A stretch of DNA of 64,000 nt from Ceratothoa steindachneri (GCA_963969495.1 OZ018325.1:201343446-201407445), one strand, 5' to 3'; positions 12,440 to 24,938 are shown, numbered from the stretch's first letter. The notes: a model not told the origin generated them from the letters alone. Program-made: numbers and translations.

Positions 12440-14550
12440 ACTATTTGTCAATTGATACATTAAAATCATGCTTTGTCTCAAACGATGGCATGAAGTCATG
12501 GGATTTTAGAACCACCTGAATTTAGCCATCTCATGCTTCTTTTCCATAAACTTCGCCAGAAGCTTCCGTCACCATTCGCATACACCGCTCCACACCTTGA
12601 GAATGGCATGGAATGTCAGTAGAGAGTGGCTCGTTGAAAATATTTTGCAGGTCCGCATTAAATAGATGCATTGTAAGTGGTGGCTCAAACCTATACTCCC
12701 CTTCAGGGAGAAGTAGATCTGTTAGTTCTTAGCAGTCTTATCTATTTTTGTGGCCTGAAATCACGTATCTCTTCCTCAGACACAGTAACTTCTCGAATTA
12801 TCTTGATTCTGTTAATAGCTAATTTCCTGCTCTTCGGATCAACGTCTGCCAGCATTACCAAAAGGACGTTCTCAAGATGGGCCCAGTAGGAATTCCTTTG
12901 GATTGTTTGGCACGCTATGGCTTCACTGGCAGTTTGGAGTATTTGCAGAAGATTGATCTGTTACAGGAGATGTTTAGATCTCTCCATGCATTTCGGAGAG
13001 AATTTGATATGAAACCAGATAGTCCCATAATAACACAGGACAAACTCTGTGAGGAAATACAAGTCATTATTAGGTTTTTCTGTTTCTACATAAAGTCGAC
13101 ATATTCTGCTGGCAGTGGTGAGCCATCTTGCATGAGATATTTGCCCTGGTTTCATATGTAGGAGACCATCGTGAATTACACTACTTCTAATAGCACTGGT
13201 AATTCTGTATAGGTCCCAACTAAGCTCATTCAGATATACATCTGGAAGAGGAGCTCCTTTAGCAATACATTGAAAGCCATTTGGTGATACTGGTAGGGTT
13301 TCAAATGTGGTTATGGTTTTACCAAGTTGTCCTTTCTATTGAGTTCCTGCAATATATTTCCTGCAAGAGTGCCTCAAAGGAAGCTTATTTAGATGAAAGC
13401 TGCAGATAATCCACTGTAAAGGACGATGTAATTGACACTCCAGCGCTCTTATGGATCCATTCAGGTAACCAGTATTAGTTGCCGTGCTGTTAACTCCCGC
13501 TGCCTTTATATCATCTTTAATATCATTTTCAACAAGCCATTTCATAAGTCCATCTGCAATACATGCACCGTTCCTCGTTCAATAGTTAGATGATCTAAAT
13601 AGAAAGTACCAGTTTCTCCTACCATTTGTTCCCGTTCTTCTTTTTAGTTAGTGTTGTGTCTTTCCTCCCATCAAAAAACAAGGCAGTAATTTTCTTATCT
13701 CCCAAACATTCAGATTCGGTGAGATTCCTCCTTAACTTCTGTCGTGCCCTCCAGACTTTGTGACGGTCAATTACATGGGAGCGGTATTCTAAATTTATAA
13801 TACCATAGTCGAATAGGGCTCCACTACTAATAGCAGCAGCTCTATTTATACAGAATACTGACCTGCTTCCATGACAATTGTTGGTATTCGTATGATGTTG
13901 TTATCTGTTCTCGCAAAGAGTTTCTTCCATTCATCATCAGAAATGTCAGAAGATGTTTCTTCATCCAAGGCTTCCTCTGAAATTGTCATTTTCTCTTCTC
14001 TTTTTGTGACTCTTTCTTCTCCTCTTTTTCTTGAATTCGGTATCCTCTTATTTTCCTTTGTTTAATCATTTGACTTGTTTTTACATCCCCTCCTCCAATT
14101 TTCATGTGACGTCCAGTTCTTTGGTCAAAAAGAAATTCATGCTCTCGACGTGGCACTTTCGTGTTCTTTTCACACTTGCAATCAAAGAGATTAGCACACT
14201 GGCAGCCTGCTATATCAAAGATTTGACCTAATGATGAGATAAAGTTCTTACTCTTAGTGGCAATCACTCCTTGTTTTGATACCACAGACGTTTCTTCCAC
14301 CAATTGGAGCAATTTGGTTTTAACATTCATGATCGGCTGTACTAGAATACTGGTTTTTTTCACAAATCTCAGTAACAGCCTCAGATACTTCAGAAATAAC
14401 ATCCTTGTTCCTCTTTTATATATTGTCTTTTACATAATGAATATATCTTCTAACCTGTTGTTTTGTTGGCAGCTCATAATGAGAAAGTTCTGGAAGTGGA
14501 GAGCTAAAGACACTGTAACCTGTTGAAGTTCTAGTTCTTTTACTCATCGT
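12440..14550 (-). pseudogene. Unnamed multi-copy arthropod protein family, probably transposon-borne, degenerate
   Basis: Minus-strand reading in several frames recovers a nearly full-length protein. The N-terminus is 'MSKRTRTSTGYSVFSSP' near 14547. A Cys-rich block with 'GCQCANLFDCKCEKNTKVP' follows near 14205-14150, then 'FLFDQRTGRHMKIGG' near 14130. Further on come 'TISEEALDEETSSDISDDEW' (13990-13930), 'KKITALFFDGRKDTTLT' near 13700-13650, 'NSTATNTGYLNGSIRALECQ' with 'PLQWIICSFHLNKLPLRH' (13490-13370), and a tail 'CHSQGVERCMRMVTEASGEV' near 12605-12550. From memory this matches a family abundant in arthropod genomes and usually called uncharacterised. The two Asp-bearing motifs and the C-x-x-H block suggest an RNase H-fold transposase, but that is inference. 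Multiple stops and frameshifts make it a pseudogene. Confidence 0.65.
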
Positions 14551-14639
14551 AGCCATGAAAACCCCCCAGAAATAATATATGTGATGAGTTAATCTATAAC
14601 ATACATTCAAAAAGGTGAAACCATATCCCTCCATAGAAA

Positions 14640-15116
<477 letters not shown>

Positions 15117-15439
15117 GAGAGAGAGAGAGAGAGAGTGTAACCAACGAGAGGAACTTCTCGGGAATCTTATCTTATTCTTAGCAGGAAAATGAAGACGTAC
15201 GCGAAAGCTGTCGGATGCTTCGTTCATATGAAACCGTCTCTAAGAAGTTAGAAAGGCTATGTTGGATAGACGATTATTGACGCTCTGTTAGTCAGAAAAC
15301 TATCGTTCAGGGACTACGAAACTCCTTTCGCTAGAAATCAGTTCCAAGCAGAGCTTTTGCTCACGCTTACAAAATAACTTGACTAAAACGTCAATTCCTT
15401 TTCTCTTTTCGGTTTTCCGGTTGGATTTTATCATTTTAA

Positions 15440-16438
15440 GTAACTGTTAAAAGAAGCATCCCTAAATATAACAAATCTACACTGCAGCGTCAAAACCAGA
15501 AACTTCAACAGTTAGGCATTAATTTTACTGTTAATAATAGGAGAGATGTTCTTAATTTTTCAAGTTAATCTCTTACGATGAAATTAAGTTACCGTCTCTT
15601 GGTCTCGATTTAAAACTACCAACTTTCGAACTCAATTTTTGTCGTTATTTTTTGTATTTTGAATAACTTTGTCACCTTATCGGTCAGTTAGAACATTTTA
15701 AACAACCTTTATCGCCCTTTTTATACCTTAGACATTTTGCTAAAAAATCTTATTATAAATTGAATGGATCGAAAGTTCATTGCCAAGTTTTTGATTATAA
15801 AGACCTACGTATTCTCACTCACCTCCATAAAATTAAGGATTTAATCCTTTGTAAACCCGACAAAGGAAAAGGAATCGTTTTATAACATAAAACTGATTAT
15901 ATTGCAAAAATTAACAATTTGTTCTCAGATGAAACCAAGTTCACTAAATTATACACTGATCCCTTCAAATTTATTCTTAAGTTTGAGGACAAAATTAACA
16001 ATTTGCTACGATCTCTTCCAACAGGCAACATTTGAAAATACTATTATCATTCACCTTCTGCTTCTGGCACCTGAGCTGGAATCGTATATGGACTTCCAAA
16101 GGTACATAAGCCATCAGTACCTCTTCGTTCTATTCTTTCATCAATACACAACCAATTATGATTTGCCCAAGTTTCTGTTTCTGCGAGTGATTCCTTTACC
16201 AAGGATGAATTCACTTTAGGGGATTCCTCTGCATTTGTTGATTATATTTCTCCACTTCAATTAAGTAATTGCTTCATGCTACCTTTGATGTCCACTCTTT
16301 GTTCACGAACGTACCCGTTGCTGAGACTTCCAATATCATCATTACTTCACTTTTTCGATCTACTTCGGTAGTTATTGGTTTGAGCAAAACATTGTTTGCT
16401 AAACTTTTGGACTTGGCTGTCAAAGAAACAGTATTTTT
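15440..16438 (+). pseudogene. Penelope-like element reverse transcriptase, N-terminal part
   Basis: Plus-strand frames give 'LILCKPDKGKGIVL' (15845-15885), 'YGLPKVHKPSVPLRSILSS' (16085-16140), 'PSFCFCE'-type remains, then 'ATFDVHSLFTNVPVAETSNI' (16277-16335) and 'LLDLAVKETVF' (16405-16436). These are the conserved N-terminal and palm motifs of PLE reverse transcriptases. There is a TAA right after 'KGIVL' and frameshifts near 16030-16260. The gene stops abruptly at 16438 where a 2.47 kb element is inserted, and resumes at 18908. Confidence 0.85.
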
Positions 16439-16669
16439 AGTCGCGTGCGAGTCTGGTCGCGAGCGACTCTACATCTCACTATGCCGGTCGGTCGGTCCCC
16501 GTTTTGCTTCTTTTTTATGTGTAATAACATTGTAACTGTTTGGCTAATTCTAACGAAATTTCAAACCCTTATGTTGTGTTACATTTTCTTTCGAATGCTA
16601 CTTTTGCCAAAGTCCTCGGAAGGTTAGCCGGGAATTATTTTGGTTTGACCATAACATCATAACTTTTCG

Positions 16670-18015
16670 GCTGATACTCTGCTAGACTAGACTAGGCTAT
16701 AATATGATATACTCAGCTAGGCAAATCTAGAATAGGCTATACGTTTATTAAATGTTTATTACTCAGCCCCAGGGGGGCTGACAACACCAGCGACACATTC
16801 TTTGATTTTAATATTTCCATTTTGTCTAATGATTCTTTGACTAGATACTACATACTAGTAGGTAGTTATTTAATTTGTTAAATGGTCCACTACCTTGTTA
16901 GTTGATTTGGTGAATTTTTCAAAACCATCCGTCCTCTCTGCCCCACCCTGTACTAGGCTAAGCTATGCTAAGATATAATGTACAAGATATACTATACTAT
17001 ACTAATTTAGGCTATAATATGCTATGCTAGGATAGCATATAGTATGTTAGGCTACTATATGCTAGGCTAAACTATGCTAAGCTATGCTAAGCTGTAATGT
17101 ACAAGGGTAAGATATTCTATGCTAATTTAGGCTATAATATGCTATGCTAGGATATCATATATTATGTTAGGCTAGACAATAATAAGCTATGCTTGACTAA
17201 GGTAAAATAGGATAGGATAGGCTATACTTGTCTAGGGTAGTTAATGCTAGCCTAGGTTATACTATGCTAAGCTAGGCTGAGTTATACTAGACTAGGCTAG
17301 GGTATACTAGGTTACTTTATGATATACTATGCTATTCTAGGCCATTCTATGCTATGATATACTAGGCTAGGCTATACTATGATAGATACGCTAGAGTATG
17401 GTATGGTAAGTTCTACAAATATAGGAAATCCTAGGCTAGACTTGGTTATACTAAGCTAGGCTAGGCTAGACTAGGCTATCCGATGCTAGGTTAGGCTATA
17501 CCATAGTAGGCTATGTTATGACACAATATACTCTGTTATACTATACTATGCTATGATATACTATGCTAGGCTAAGCAGGATTTACTATGTTAGGCAATCT
17601 AGGCTAGTCTATACTATGCTAGACTTTATTATGCTCGGCGAGGTAATACTTTGGTAGGCTATCCTACGGTAAGCTATGCTATAAAATATTATACTATTCT
17701 AGACAATACTAGGTTATACTAGGATATGCTATGCTAGGCTATACTATGCTAGTAGATACTATACTACATATACCATACTATATTATACTATACTATACTA
17801 TTTTTTGCTATGCTATGCTATACTATACTATACTATGCTATGCTATGGTATGCTATAATATACTATGTCATGTTATACTATACTATAATATTATAAGCAT
17901 CACTATGCAATAATATGCTATGTTATACTATGCTATATTATGCTATAATGTGCTATGTTGTACTAGGCTATATTATGCTATAATGTGCTATGTTATACTA
18001 TTCTAGACTATGCAA
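16670..18015 (+). repeat. Degenerate pentamer satellite (CTATG / CTAGG / CTATA)
   Basis: About 1.35 kb made almost wholly of five-base words such as CTATG, CTAGG, CTATA and CTAAG, with shifts in phase. It is interrupted by non-repeat sequence near 16745-16960. The reverse complement of the same array forms 47165-48440. Confidence 0.9.
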
Positions 18016-18224
18016 TTAGGGTGAGACAATTTTTTCACCTTTCAAATTCCATAAATTAGGTGTAACAAAAAGTTAAGACCCACCATTTTAATTTTTTTTA
18101 AATATATACTTTAATATAATTTAGTTCTACTTCTGCAAAAGCTATTAAAAAGTTGACTTTTTAGTCACCTGCGACTCTACATCTCACTATGTGGGTCGGT
18201 CGGTCCTGTTTTTTTATTTTTTTT

Positions 18225-18870
18225 AATAACATTATAACATTTTGGTAGATTCTAACGTAATTTGAAACCCTTATGTTGTTTTACATTCTCTTATGAATGA
18301 TATAATTTCCAAAGTCCTCCCAAGTTTAGCCAAAAAATTATTTTCTTTTGGCAATACCATCATAACTTTCAGCCAATTCTAACGAAATTTGAAACCCTTA
18401 TGTTGTTTTACATTTTTTTAGAAGGATTTAATTGCTAAGGTCCTCTTAAGGTTAGCCCGAGAATTAATTTCTTTTGGCAATAACATCATTACTATCAGGC
18501 CGATTCTAACGAAGTTTAAAAGCCTTATATTGTTTTACATTTCATTTCAAATAATATAATTACCAAATTCCTCCCAAGGTTAGCCCGGGAATTAGTTTTT
18601 TTTTTGCAATAGCATCATAACTATTCGGCCGATTTTAACGAAATTTGAAATCCTTATATTGTTTGACATTCCCTTTCAAATAATATAATTGCCAAATTCT
18701 TCCCAAGTTTAGCGAGGGAATTAGTTTTTGGAGGGGCAATAACATCATAACTATTCCGCCGATTCTAACGAAATTTGAAACCCTTATGTTGTTCACATTC
18801 TTTTTAGGATGATAGAATTGCCAAGGTCCTCCCAAGGTTACTCCGGGAATTATTGAAATTTTGAAAGTCG
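18225..18870 (+). repeat. Tandem repeat of about 125 bp, five units
   Basis: Units begin near 18225, 18351, 18475, 18605 and 18735. Each contains 'AATAACATCATAACT', 'CCGATTCTAACGAAATTTGA', 'CCTTATGTTGTTTTACATT' and 'CCAAGGTTAGCCCGGGAATT'. A further full unit lies at 16521-16644, before the pentamer array. Confidence 0.9.
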
Positions 18871-18907
18871 TAAGGACATAAATTAAAATAAGGGAGGGCA
18901 CGCGACT

Positions 18908-19850
18908 TTTTGGTGAGCAGACCTTGTTCTTTAACGGAGAACTCCCTCTTCAGCATGATGGTATGGCGATGGGCTCCTCCTTAGGACCTTCATTTGCCAA
19001 TTTTTTTTACGCTTCCACGAAAAGTCTCGACTGATGACTGTCCCTCTGAGTTAAAACCTCTATTTTTCCAAAGATTTATAGATGATTGCTTTGTGACTTT
19101 AAAACACAAAGATTACGCTCCCTTATTTTGAAATACTTAAATGAATAACAACAATATCAACTTCTCAATGGATATTGAACATAATAGCATAATTTCAATT
19201 TTGGATATATTGGTGACTAGGAACGAGTCTGAGTTTGCCACTTCAGTTTTTTAGAAAACCCACCATCACTTCTCTCGGTACTAATTTTTTAACAGTATAT
19301 ATTCCATTGGAATTCAAACTCTCTGCCATTAAAACCAGAATCCATCGGGCCTTCCGTATTTGTTTGAATTGGTGCTCTTTTGGCCAAGAACTCGTATATT
19401 TGAAAGACTTTTTTCATTACAATTAATATCCCATCAGTAGTATTTTCACTAAATTAGTGTCAAGTTTTAAAAAATATAATTCCAGAACCAACTATTTTAA
19501 ATAGAATTACCTCTTTTGGACCACCTGAACTTTAAACTTAACAAAGACAGATCTCTTATCTACAGACATTTTCCAGAATGCAATTTTATTATTATTAATG
19601 ACAATCCCTCAAATTTGTCATCCTTCTTCAACTATAAGGATCTCATCCCAAAACTTATGAGGTCTTCGGTTGTTTACTTATTTACGTGCGCGACCTAAAA
19701 CAATCGCTACATTTGTTTACCACTTTACAGCTACAACTGAAGACCTCTAACAAATTGGAGATTTCATATAGAACTGGTCGACCTATTTCCAAACTCCCAT
19801 ATAGTTTCGCATAATATCAATAGTGGTCATTCCAGTGTGTCGAGGGACGA
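18908..19850 (+). pseudogene. Penelope-like element reverse transcriptase, C-terminal part, plus degraded GIY-YIG end
   Basis: This continues the PLE broken at 16438. 'TLFFNGELPLQHDGMAMGSS' then 'LGPSFANFFYA' (18920-19015) is RT motif B-type sequence. 'LFFQRFIDDCFVTL' (19060-19105) holds the catalytic F-I-D-D box. 'SILDILVTRNESEF' (19195-19240) and 'IKTRIHRAF' (19325-19355) are thumb-region motifs. Near 19665 'VVYLFTCAT' and near 19770 'ISYRTGRPISKLPYS' look like remains of the GIY-YIG endonuclease that follows RT in PLEs. Stops near 19035, 19125 and after 19695 and frame changes make it inactive. Confidence 0.85.
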
Positions 19851-21630
19851 AAGCGTGTGACCCCAAAGTCTCAAAAAAGTACACACCTCTGTAAGCCAGG
19901 CCGCCACTGTCGGCGCTGGGCTCGGGTACAATTGAATTTGGGGATGGTAAATACCTTGCAACTAGAGTGCAATATTATTAAGGTTGGCTCTTTGAATGGG
20001 AATACGTTTGCCGGGTTCGTCTCAAGGGTTATTCGATAGATAAATACCTCTACAAAAATAAACTTTAATACAAATAATAAAAAGAACACGGGCACATATA
20101 AATATGGAGATCTAAATAATAATTAATACGACCAAAGAATATGATGACGGGCAAAAATTAAGGAAACTAGGTCCGGGAAAAATATATAAGTGATCCAATA
20201 AGTTGGATTGTTGAAGTAAAGACTAAGCAAGTCTATTGGCGTTACACAAAATGGGAAATTCTTCTTAGGACTAGGAACGGAGAGGTGGGACTTACGATGA
20301 AAGGACTCCTGGTTACCTCTGGTCGATGAACTGTAGAGGTGGAAGACCAATGGCTAGGTCTTCGTCGATAGCGTCCCGATGTAAAGACGTCCAGAGAGAC
20401 TCCGAAGGGGGTTGAGATTACCTCGACTTCAGGAAAAAGTAATCACAAATCGAGATTCGCCTGTGGGACGGCAGGAAGTCTCAACCAATGTAGTGAGACG
20501 AGAGGAACCCAGGGCAATCTTCCGGGGCATAAACGGGGTTTCTATAATCTTTCTCTGATCAGGGAGGATTAGGCGAAGACGATCTGCTGACGAGATCACA
20601 AGGGCGAGGGGACCACTTCACGGGGGACAAATACTCGGATCTGGACGGCAAGAAGTTCGGGCTCTCTCTATCTGCTAAGGCTTTGCAGACATCACCTTAA
20701 ATAGGAGCCACAGCCATGGTCGTCAGAAGGCTGTGCGCAGCAAGGCGTCCCAAGGGATATCGGACGCGTCTTAATCAAACATGGACCTTGATAATTTCGG
20801 AGCATCGACGAGGCGAAAGGGAAATAAGTGAGATTCCTTTCGGCCCCAAAAGGGAGGAAGATGAACACGGCTGCTGAGCCTCAGAGCGGGACGGCGTTAT
20901 CAAACTGGGCGAAGACGGCAATAAAGCACCCCCAATTAAATACAGCTGCGCTGATCCGTCTCAACCAAGGAAATTCTGTGTGATAACGGCGTATTGAGTT
21001 TCATGCTCCCACAAAGTGATAGGGAACATTTTCATGCAATTCATATTGCATCAAGCTCCATAGATTTAAAAACTCTTGAATCCCTTTATATAAAAAATTG
21101 AACCCCAAATTCAACGACTACGCTTCAACAATCAAATTAATAACAGTGTAAATATCTTCCGACCAACCAATTCTCTTATATCCCACTCAACATACCCCAC
21201 TCCGTCACCAGTCTTATTCATGCAATTAGTTGTACTCTACAACTCCGACAATCAAGGTAAGTAAATGTAATGTTTTGCATTTAATTCAGATCTTCATTTT
21301 CACTTAAATTGCAGTTAATATAAATAATCCTATTTCATTTTTATGTGTGTACGCATTTTAGTTTTTTTACTATGCTAGTTCACCATTTCCCGTTTTAGTC
21401 AAACAATGTTCTATTCTCACCTATTAGGTATATTTGTCTAGTATTAATATATTATCATTGTAATTTAAATTTGTTTGTGTCCTTTGGTTTAAGCCTCATT
21501 TTTATTGGTTGACTTTTAGTCATATTATTTTACTTAGAGTTATTTGCTATTTTTTTTTAGCTCTTTTTCCAGCCGATAGGTTGTTGAATGTTGTCTAATA
21601 CACTTGTTCTAATATTCTTATTTACTGTCT
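19851..21630. other. No gene recognised; GC-rich block at 20200-20990
   Basis: The block at 20200-20990 is clearly more GC-rich than its surroundings and may belong to an unidentified repeat. Reading frames are short and unrecognised. From 21000 to 21630 the sequence is AT-rich with nothing assigned. Confidence 0.4.
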
Positions 21631-21634
21631 CTAG

Positions 21635-21715
21635 CCACTGAAGATGGAATAAGGTTTGTTCCAAAATATCTGATATAATAAATCATGTTCTATACCATCG
21701 CATACGTCTTCATTT
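21635..21715 (+). other. PLE-type terminal stem-loop motif
   Basis: 'CACTGAAGATGGAATAAGG' leads into a small hairpin (GGAAT...GTTCC), then 'AAAATATC' and an AATAAA-like signal. The arrangement matches 22945-23010 and the minus strand at 43858-43925. It is probably the non-coding end of a PLE. Confidence 0.45.
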
Positions 21716-21723
21716 TCATGCTA

Positions 21724-21872
<149 letters not shown>

Positions 21873-22329
21873 GTCGAGGGTGAGTGAGTGGGTAATCCCA
21901 GTCCCACTTCCTAGGCATATATTATAATCCCGCACCAAGGTGAAGTGGAGATGAAGTGTAGACAATACACCCACCGTAGCCACTCTTCTGGCGAATAAGA
22001 ATAACCCCGGTGTTTCCCTTTTTCATCAAAGTTAAGATAATGATCTCTTGAGTGCGTTCTCACTCAGTAAAAGCCAGTCATGGGTGGACTTATGTAATAT
22101 TGAGAATTAAGCCGAGTGGATTGCTTATTAATTGCCAAAGGATCGTTCAAAATAGTTAAACACACAGGTACAAAAATAATTTTTAATATACATGAATTAG
22201 ACATATGAAACAGCGTATATAGGTATAAAGAGGATTAATCTTTGCACTGAATAAGTAAGTCTATATCATGTCGTGGGGATTACACTTGAATTCTACGCCC
22301 ATTTTGCAGCTAGGAAAACATTCTATGGT

Positions 22330-22860
22330 AATAAGCCTTCCCGCACTAATGACTTCAACAAATGTATAACATTGCCATTTAATAATAAATTAAATAGTTT
22401 AAAGGACATATTTTAAAAAGCGGGTATTAATCTAGCCTTTAAATATTATAATTCCTTAAACCAATTGATGATTGCCAGGAAACCCAAAGAACATATTAGC
22501 ATAGGAGTATATGCAATACCATGCAACAATTGCCATAAAGTTTATATAGGGGAAACGGGGAGAAATCTAGACAAGAGATTGTATGAACACAAAAGAGATA
22601 TTAGAGTGGGCAGCGAAAGCAGTGGAATATTTTGCCACGTTAGAGACTTGAATCATACGATTGATTTCAATGGAAGTAAAATGGTATTTAAATCGGCTAA
22701 CTATGTTAAGAGAAGAATCGTAGAATCGAGCTTGATATCGTCAGTTCCTAATTTAAATCTATCTGAGGGTCAATTTTCTTTTAATCCTGTAATAAGAAAG
22801 CAAATAAACAAAATAGTAAAATTTCAGCCCTTCAATATGTTTAGGCCTACCCCCCCCCCC
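22330..22860 (+). pseudogene. Penelope-like element fragment with GIY-YIG endonuclease domain
   Basis: One open frame from 22465 reads 'HISIGVYAIPCNNCHKVYIG' then 'ETGRNLDKRLYEHKRDIR'. This is the GIY-YIG nuclease core with its catalytic Arg and downstream His, as fused to PLE reverse transcriptase. The remainder, 'ANYVKRRIVESSLISSVPN', is the usual C-terminal part. Upstream, 22371-22460 gives 'FNNKLNSLKDIF', a stop, then 'KAGINLAFKYYNSLNQL', the normal linker. RT itself is absent, so this is a 5'-truncated copy. The domain retains its key residues and has only one stop upstream, making it the best preserved PLE domain here. Confidence 0.85.
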
Positions 22861-22944
22861 AGATTAGCCACAAGTAGGGGATTGGGGAAAAAAGCGGGGA
22901 TCTCTCACGACCTGACCTTGAGTTACGCTTGTATGCACTTTTCT

Positions 22945-23050
22945 TATATTTTCTATCCAGTGTCAGTTGAAAAAGGGTGTGAGATACACCGAAACTGTTC
23001 TGAATTAAATTGTCTTCGGAGAATGTGGTTTATTTCCTCATCTTTTCTTG
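22945..23050 (+). other. PLE 3'-end stem-loop motif
   Basis: 'GTTGAAAAAGGGTGT' is followed by a perfect 5 bp hairpin GGTGT-GAGAT-ACACC and then CGAAAC, about 100 bases downstream of the GIY-YIG fragment. The position supports a PLE 3' terminus. A (TA)n tract follows at 23073. Confidence 0.5.
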
Positions 23051-23068
23051 CGATATTGCATTAATTTT

Positions 23069-23072
<4 letters not shown>

Positions 23073-23139
<67 letters not shown>
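23073..23139. repeat. (TA)n microsatellite
   Basis: A pure TA run immediately before the left end of a mariner-type transposon. Confidence 0.95.
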
Positions 23140-23141
<2 letters not shown>

Positions 23142-23144
23142 AAG

Positions 23145-24655
23145 TGTTCGAAAACTAATGGTACATACTTTGACAGTAGGTATAAAAAGCCAAAGAACGA
23201 CTTTTACAAGAATAAGTAAATGTCCAAAAACCGATCGTTCTCGAGATATCGAATCATAAATTTGAGTATAGTATAATTAACTCTGGTGGGGGCAGTCCCC
23301 AGAGTAGTAGGTGAGGGAAACACATTTGAGTACATACTTTATTATGGAATTGGAATTACAATAGGTATTCGAAATTTCCTCCCTGTACGTCCATGCAGGT
23401 CTGGTACCTACGCAGAAGCGTTTCCTGAACACGATCAAACACTCGTGCATTATCCTCAATGAGTCCTGCAGCGTCCACTATCGTTCCAGAAAGATCCATC
23501 TCTGTCTCCACTGGGGTTTCATAAATTAAACTCTTCATGTGGCCCCACAGGTAGAAGTCCAAAGGTGTCATATCTGGAGACCTCGCTATTCATGGCACTG
23601 GCCCAAAGCGTCCTATCTCCTGTTGGGAAAAGTACGGTCTAGATATTGTCGCACATTCCTTGAGCCATGCGCTGGAGCGCCGTCATGTTGGAAGCACATT
23701 TGACGTCGAATACCCAAAGGCACATCGCCCAGAAAGTCAGGCAATACCTCACGTAGAAATACTGCATAGTGATCTATTAAATGGGTTGGAAGCACATAGG
23801 GCCAAACCCAAATTGGTACCAATAATACCAGCCAACACATTAACACTCAACCGGTGTTGGTGGTAGCTCTGATGCACAGCGTGAGGGTTTTCATTCTGCC
23901 ACATGTGTAAGTTGTGTGTGTTAAACACACCACCGCGCGTAAAAGTAGCTTCATCAGTGAAGAGCACATACTTTGGAAACTCATTATCCTCAATGGTCTT
24001 ATTCATAAACCAACGTGCAAAACGTTCACGAGGGTTAAAGTCGGCTGGAAGGGGCTCTTGCACTCTCTGGAAATGGTACGGGGAGAGGCCGTTATCATGG
24101 AGTGTTTTCCATACTCTTGAGTAATAAAGCATTCCAAGTGCATTTGCCGCGACCCGAGTGCTTGTACGTGGGTTTGTATTAAAATGTTGCAGTATCCGCT
24201 CTTCGTTCTCAGCGCTAACTCGCCCACGACGACCACCCACTTCTCTTCTGTTTACCTGAAAACTGCCAGTGTCTCGCAGCTGCTGATGCACCCTAGTGAA
24301 AACGCGATGATTAGGCAAATGGCGGTTGGGAAAACGCTCTGCATACAATCGAACAGCCAATCTAGCATTGCCATTCGCCGAACCATATGCCATGTCCATA
24401 TCTGCCATTTCAGAATTTGTTAAGCGATTCATATTGTCGGAGCTATTTTACAATGTTCACTGATAGCAGACCACCATTAAAGTAAACAACTGTTGCCATA
24501 TTTGTGGATCTAGGATAATGCCGAAAGTAAGAAATATCCCTAGAGACCTCCAATCTTTACGATTCGATATCTCGAAAACGATGGATCTTTGGACTTTTAC
24601 TTATTCTTGTAAAAGTTGTTCCTTTGGGTTTTAATATCTACTGTCAAAGTATGTA

Positions 24656-24667
<12 letters not shown>
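23145..24667 (-). mobile_element. Mariner/Tc1-superfamily transposon with long (~100 bp) inverted repeats
   Basis: The left end 23145-23262 and right end 24548-24667 are imperfect inverted repeats sharing 'ACATACTTTGACAGTA', 'CTTTTACAAGAATAAGTAAA' and 'TCGAGATATCGAATC'-type blocks. They enclose a broken transposase gene on the minus strand. Confidence 0.8.
23356..24432 (-). pseudogene. Mariner-type DDE transposase, nearly full length, frameshifted
   Basis: It starts 'MNRLTNSEMADMDMAYG' at 24432, with an N-terminal helix-turn-helix ('NARLAVRLYAERFPNRHLPN') as in arthropod DUF4817-type transposases. First catalytic Asp: 'YVLFTDEATFTRGG' near 23950. Second: 'MCFQHDGAPAH' near 23680. Third acidic residue: 'RSPDMTPLDFYLWGH' near 23570. 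The second and third are about 36-37 residues apart. It ends 'GGNFEYLL' at 23356. Frameshifts near 23800 and 23615 and a TGA at an expected Trp codon (about 23595) inactivate it. A transposase of this type would act on the inverted repeats that enclose it. Confidence 0.85.

Positions 24668-24938
<271 letters not shown>

Larger units (their letters stand above)
16439..18907 (+). mobile_element. Element with 10 bp terminal inverted repeats and satellite-like interior, inserted in a PLE
   Basis: The ends are AGTCGCGTGC (16439-16448) and its perfect complement GCACGCGACT (18898-18907). Flanking T runs allow a duplication of about three T. Removing the element rejoins the PLE reading frame. Inside are a GTCGCGAGCGACTC hairpin, a block containing 'CTACATCTCACTATG' and 'GGTCGGTC' (repeated near 18170-18210), one unit of a 125 bp repeat, a 1.3 kb degenerate CTATG/CTAGG array and five further 125 bp units. 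No transposase is present, so it is non-autonomous. The inverted relative is at 47155-48523. I do not recognise the family. Confidence 0.7.

Noticed and set aside
16670..18015. Pentamer array considered as a CRISPR or a regulatory array
   Set aside because: Words are about five bases with no unique spacers; it is satellite DNA in a eukaryotic context.
19800..19870. Hammerhead ribozyme near the PLE end (GGGACGAAAGCG)
   Set aside because: The required CTGANGA core at the right distance was not found.
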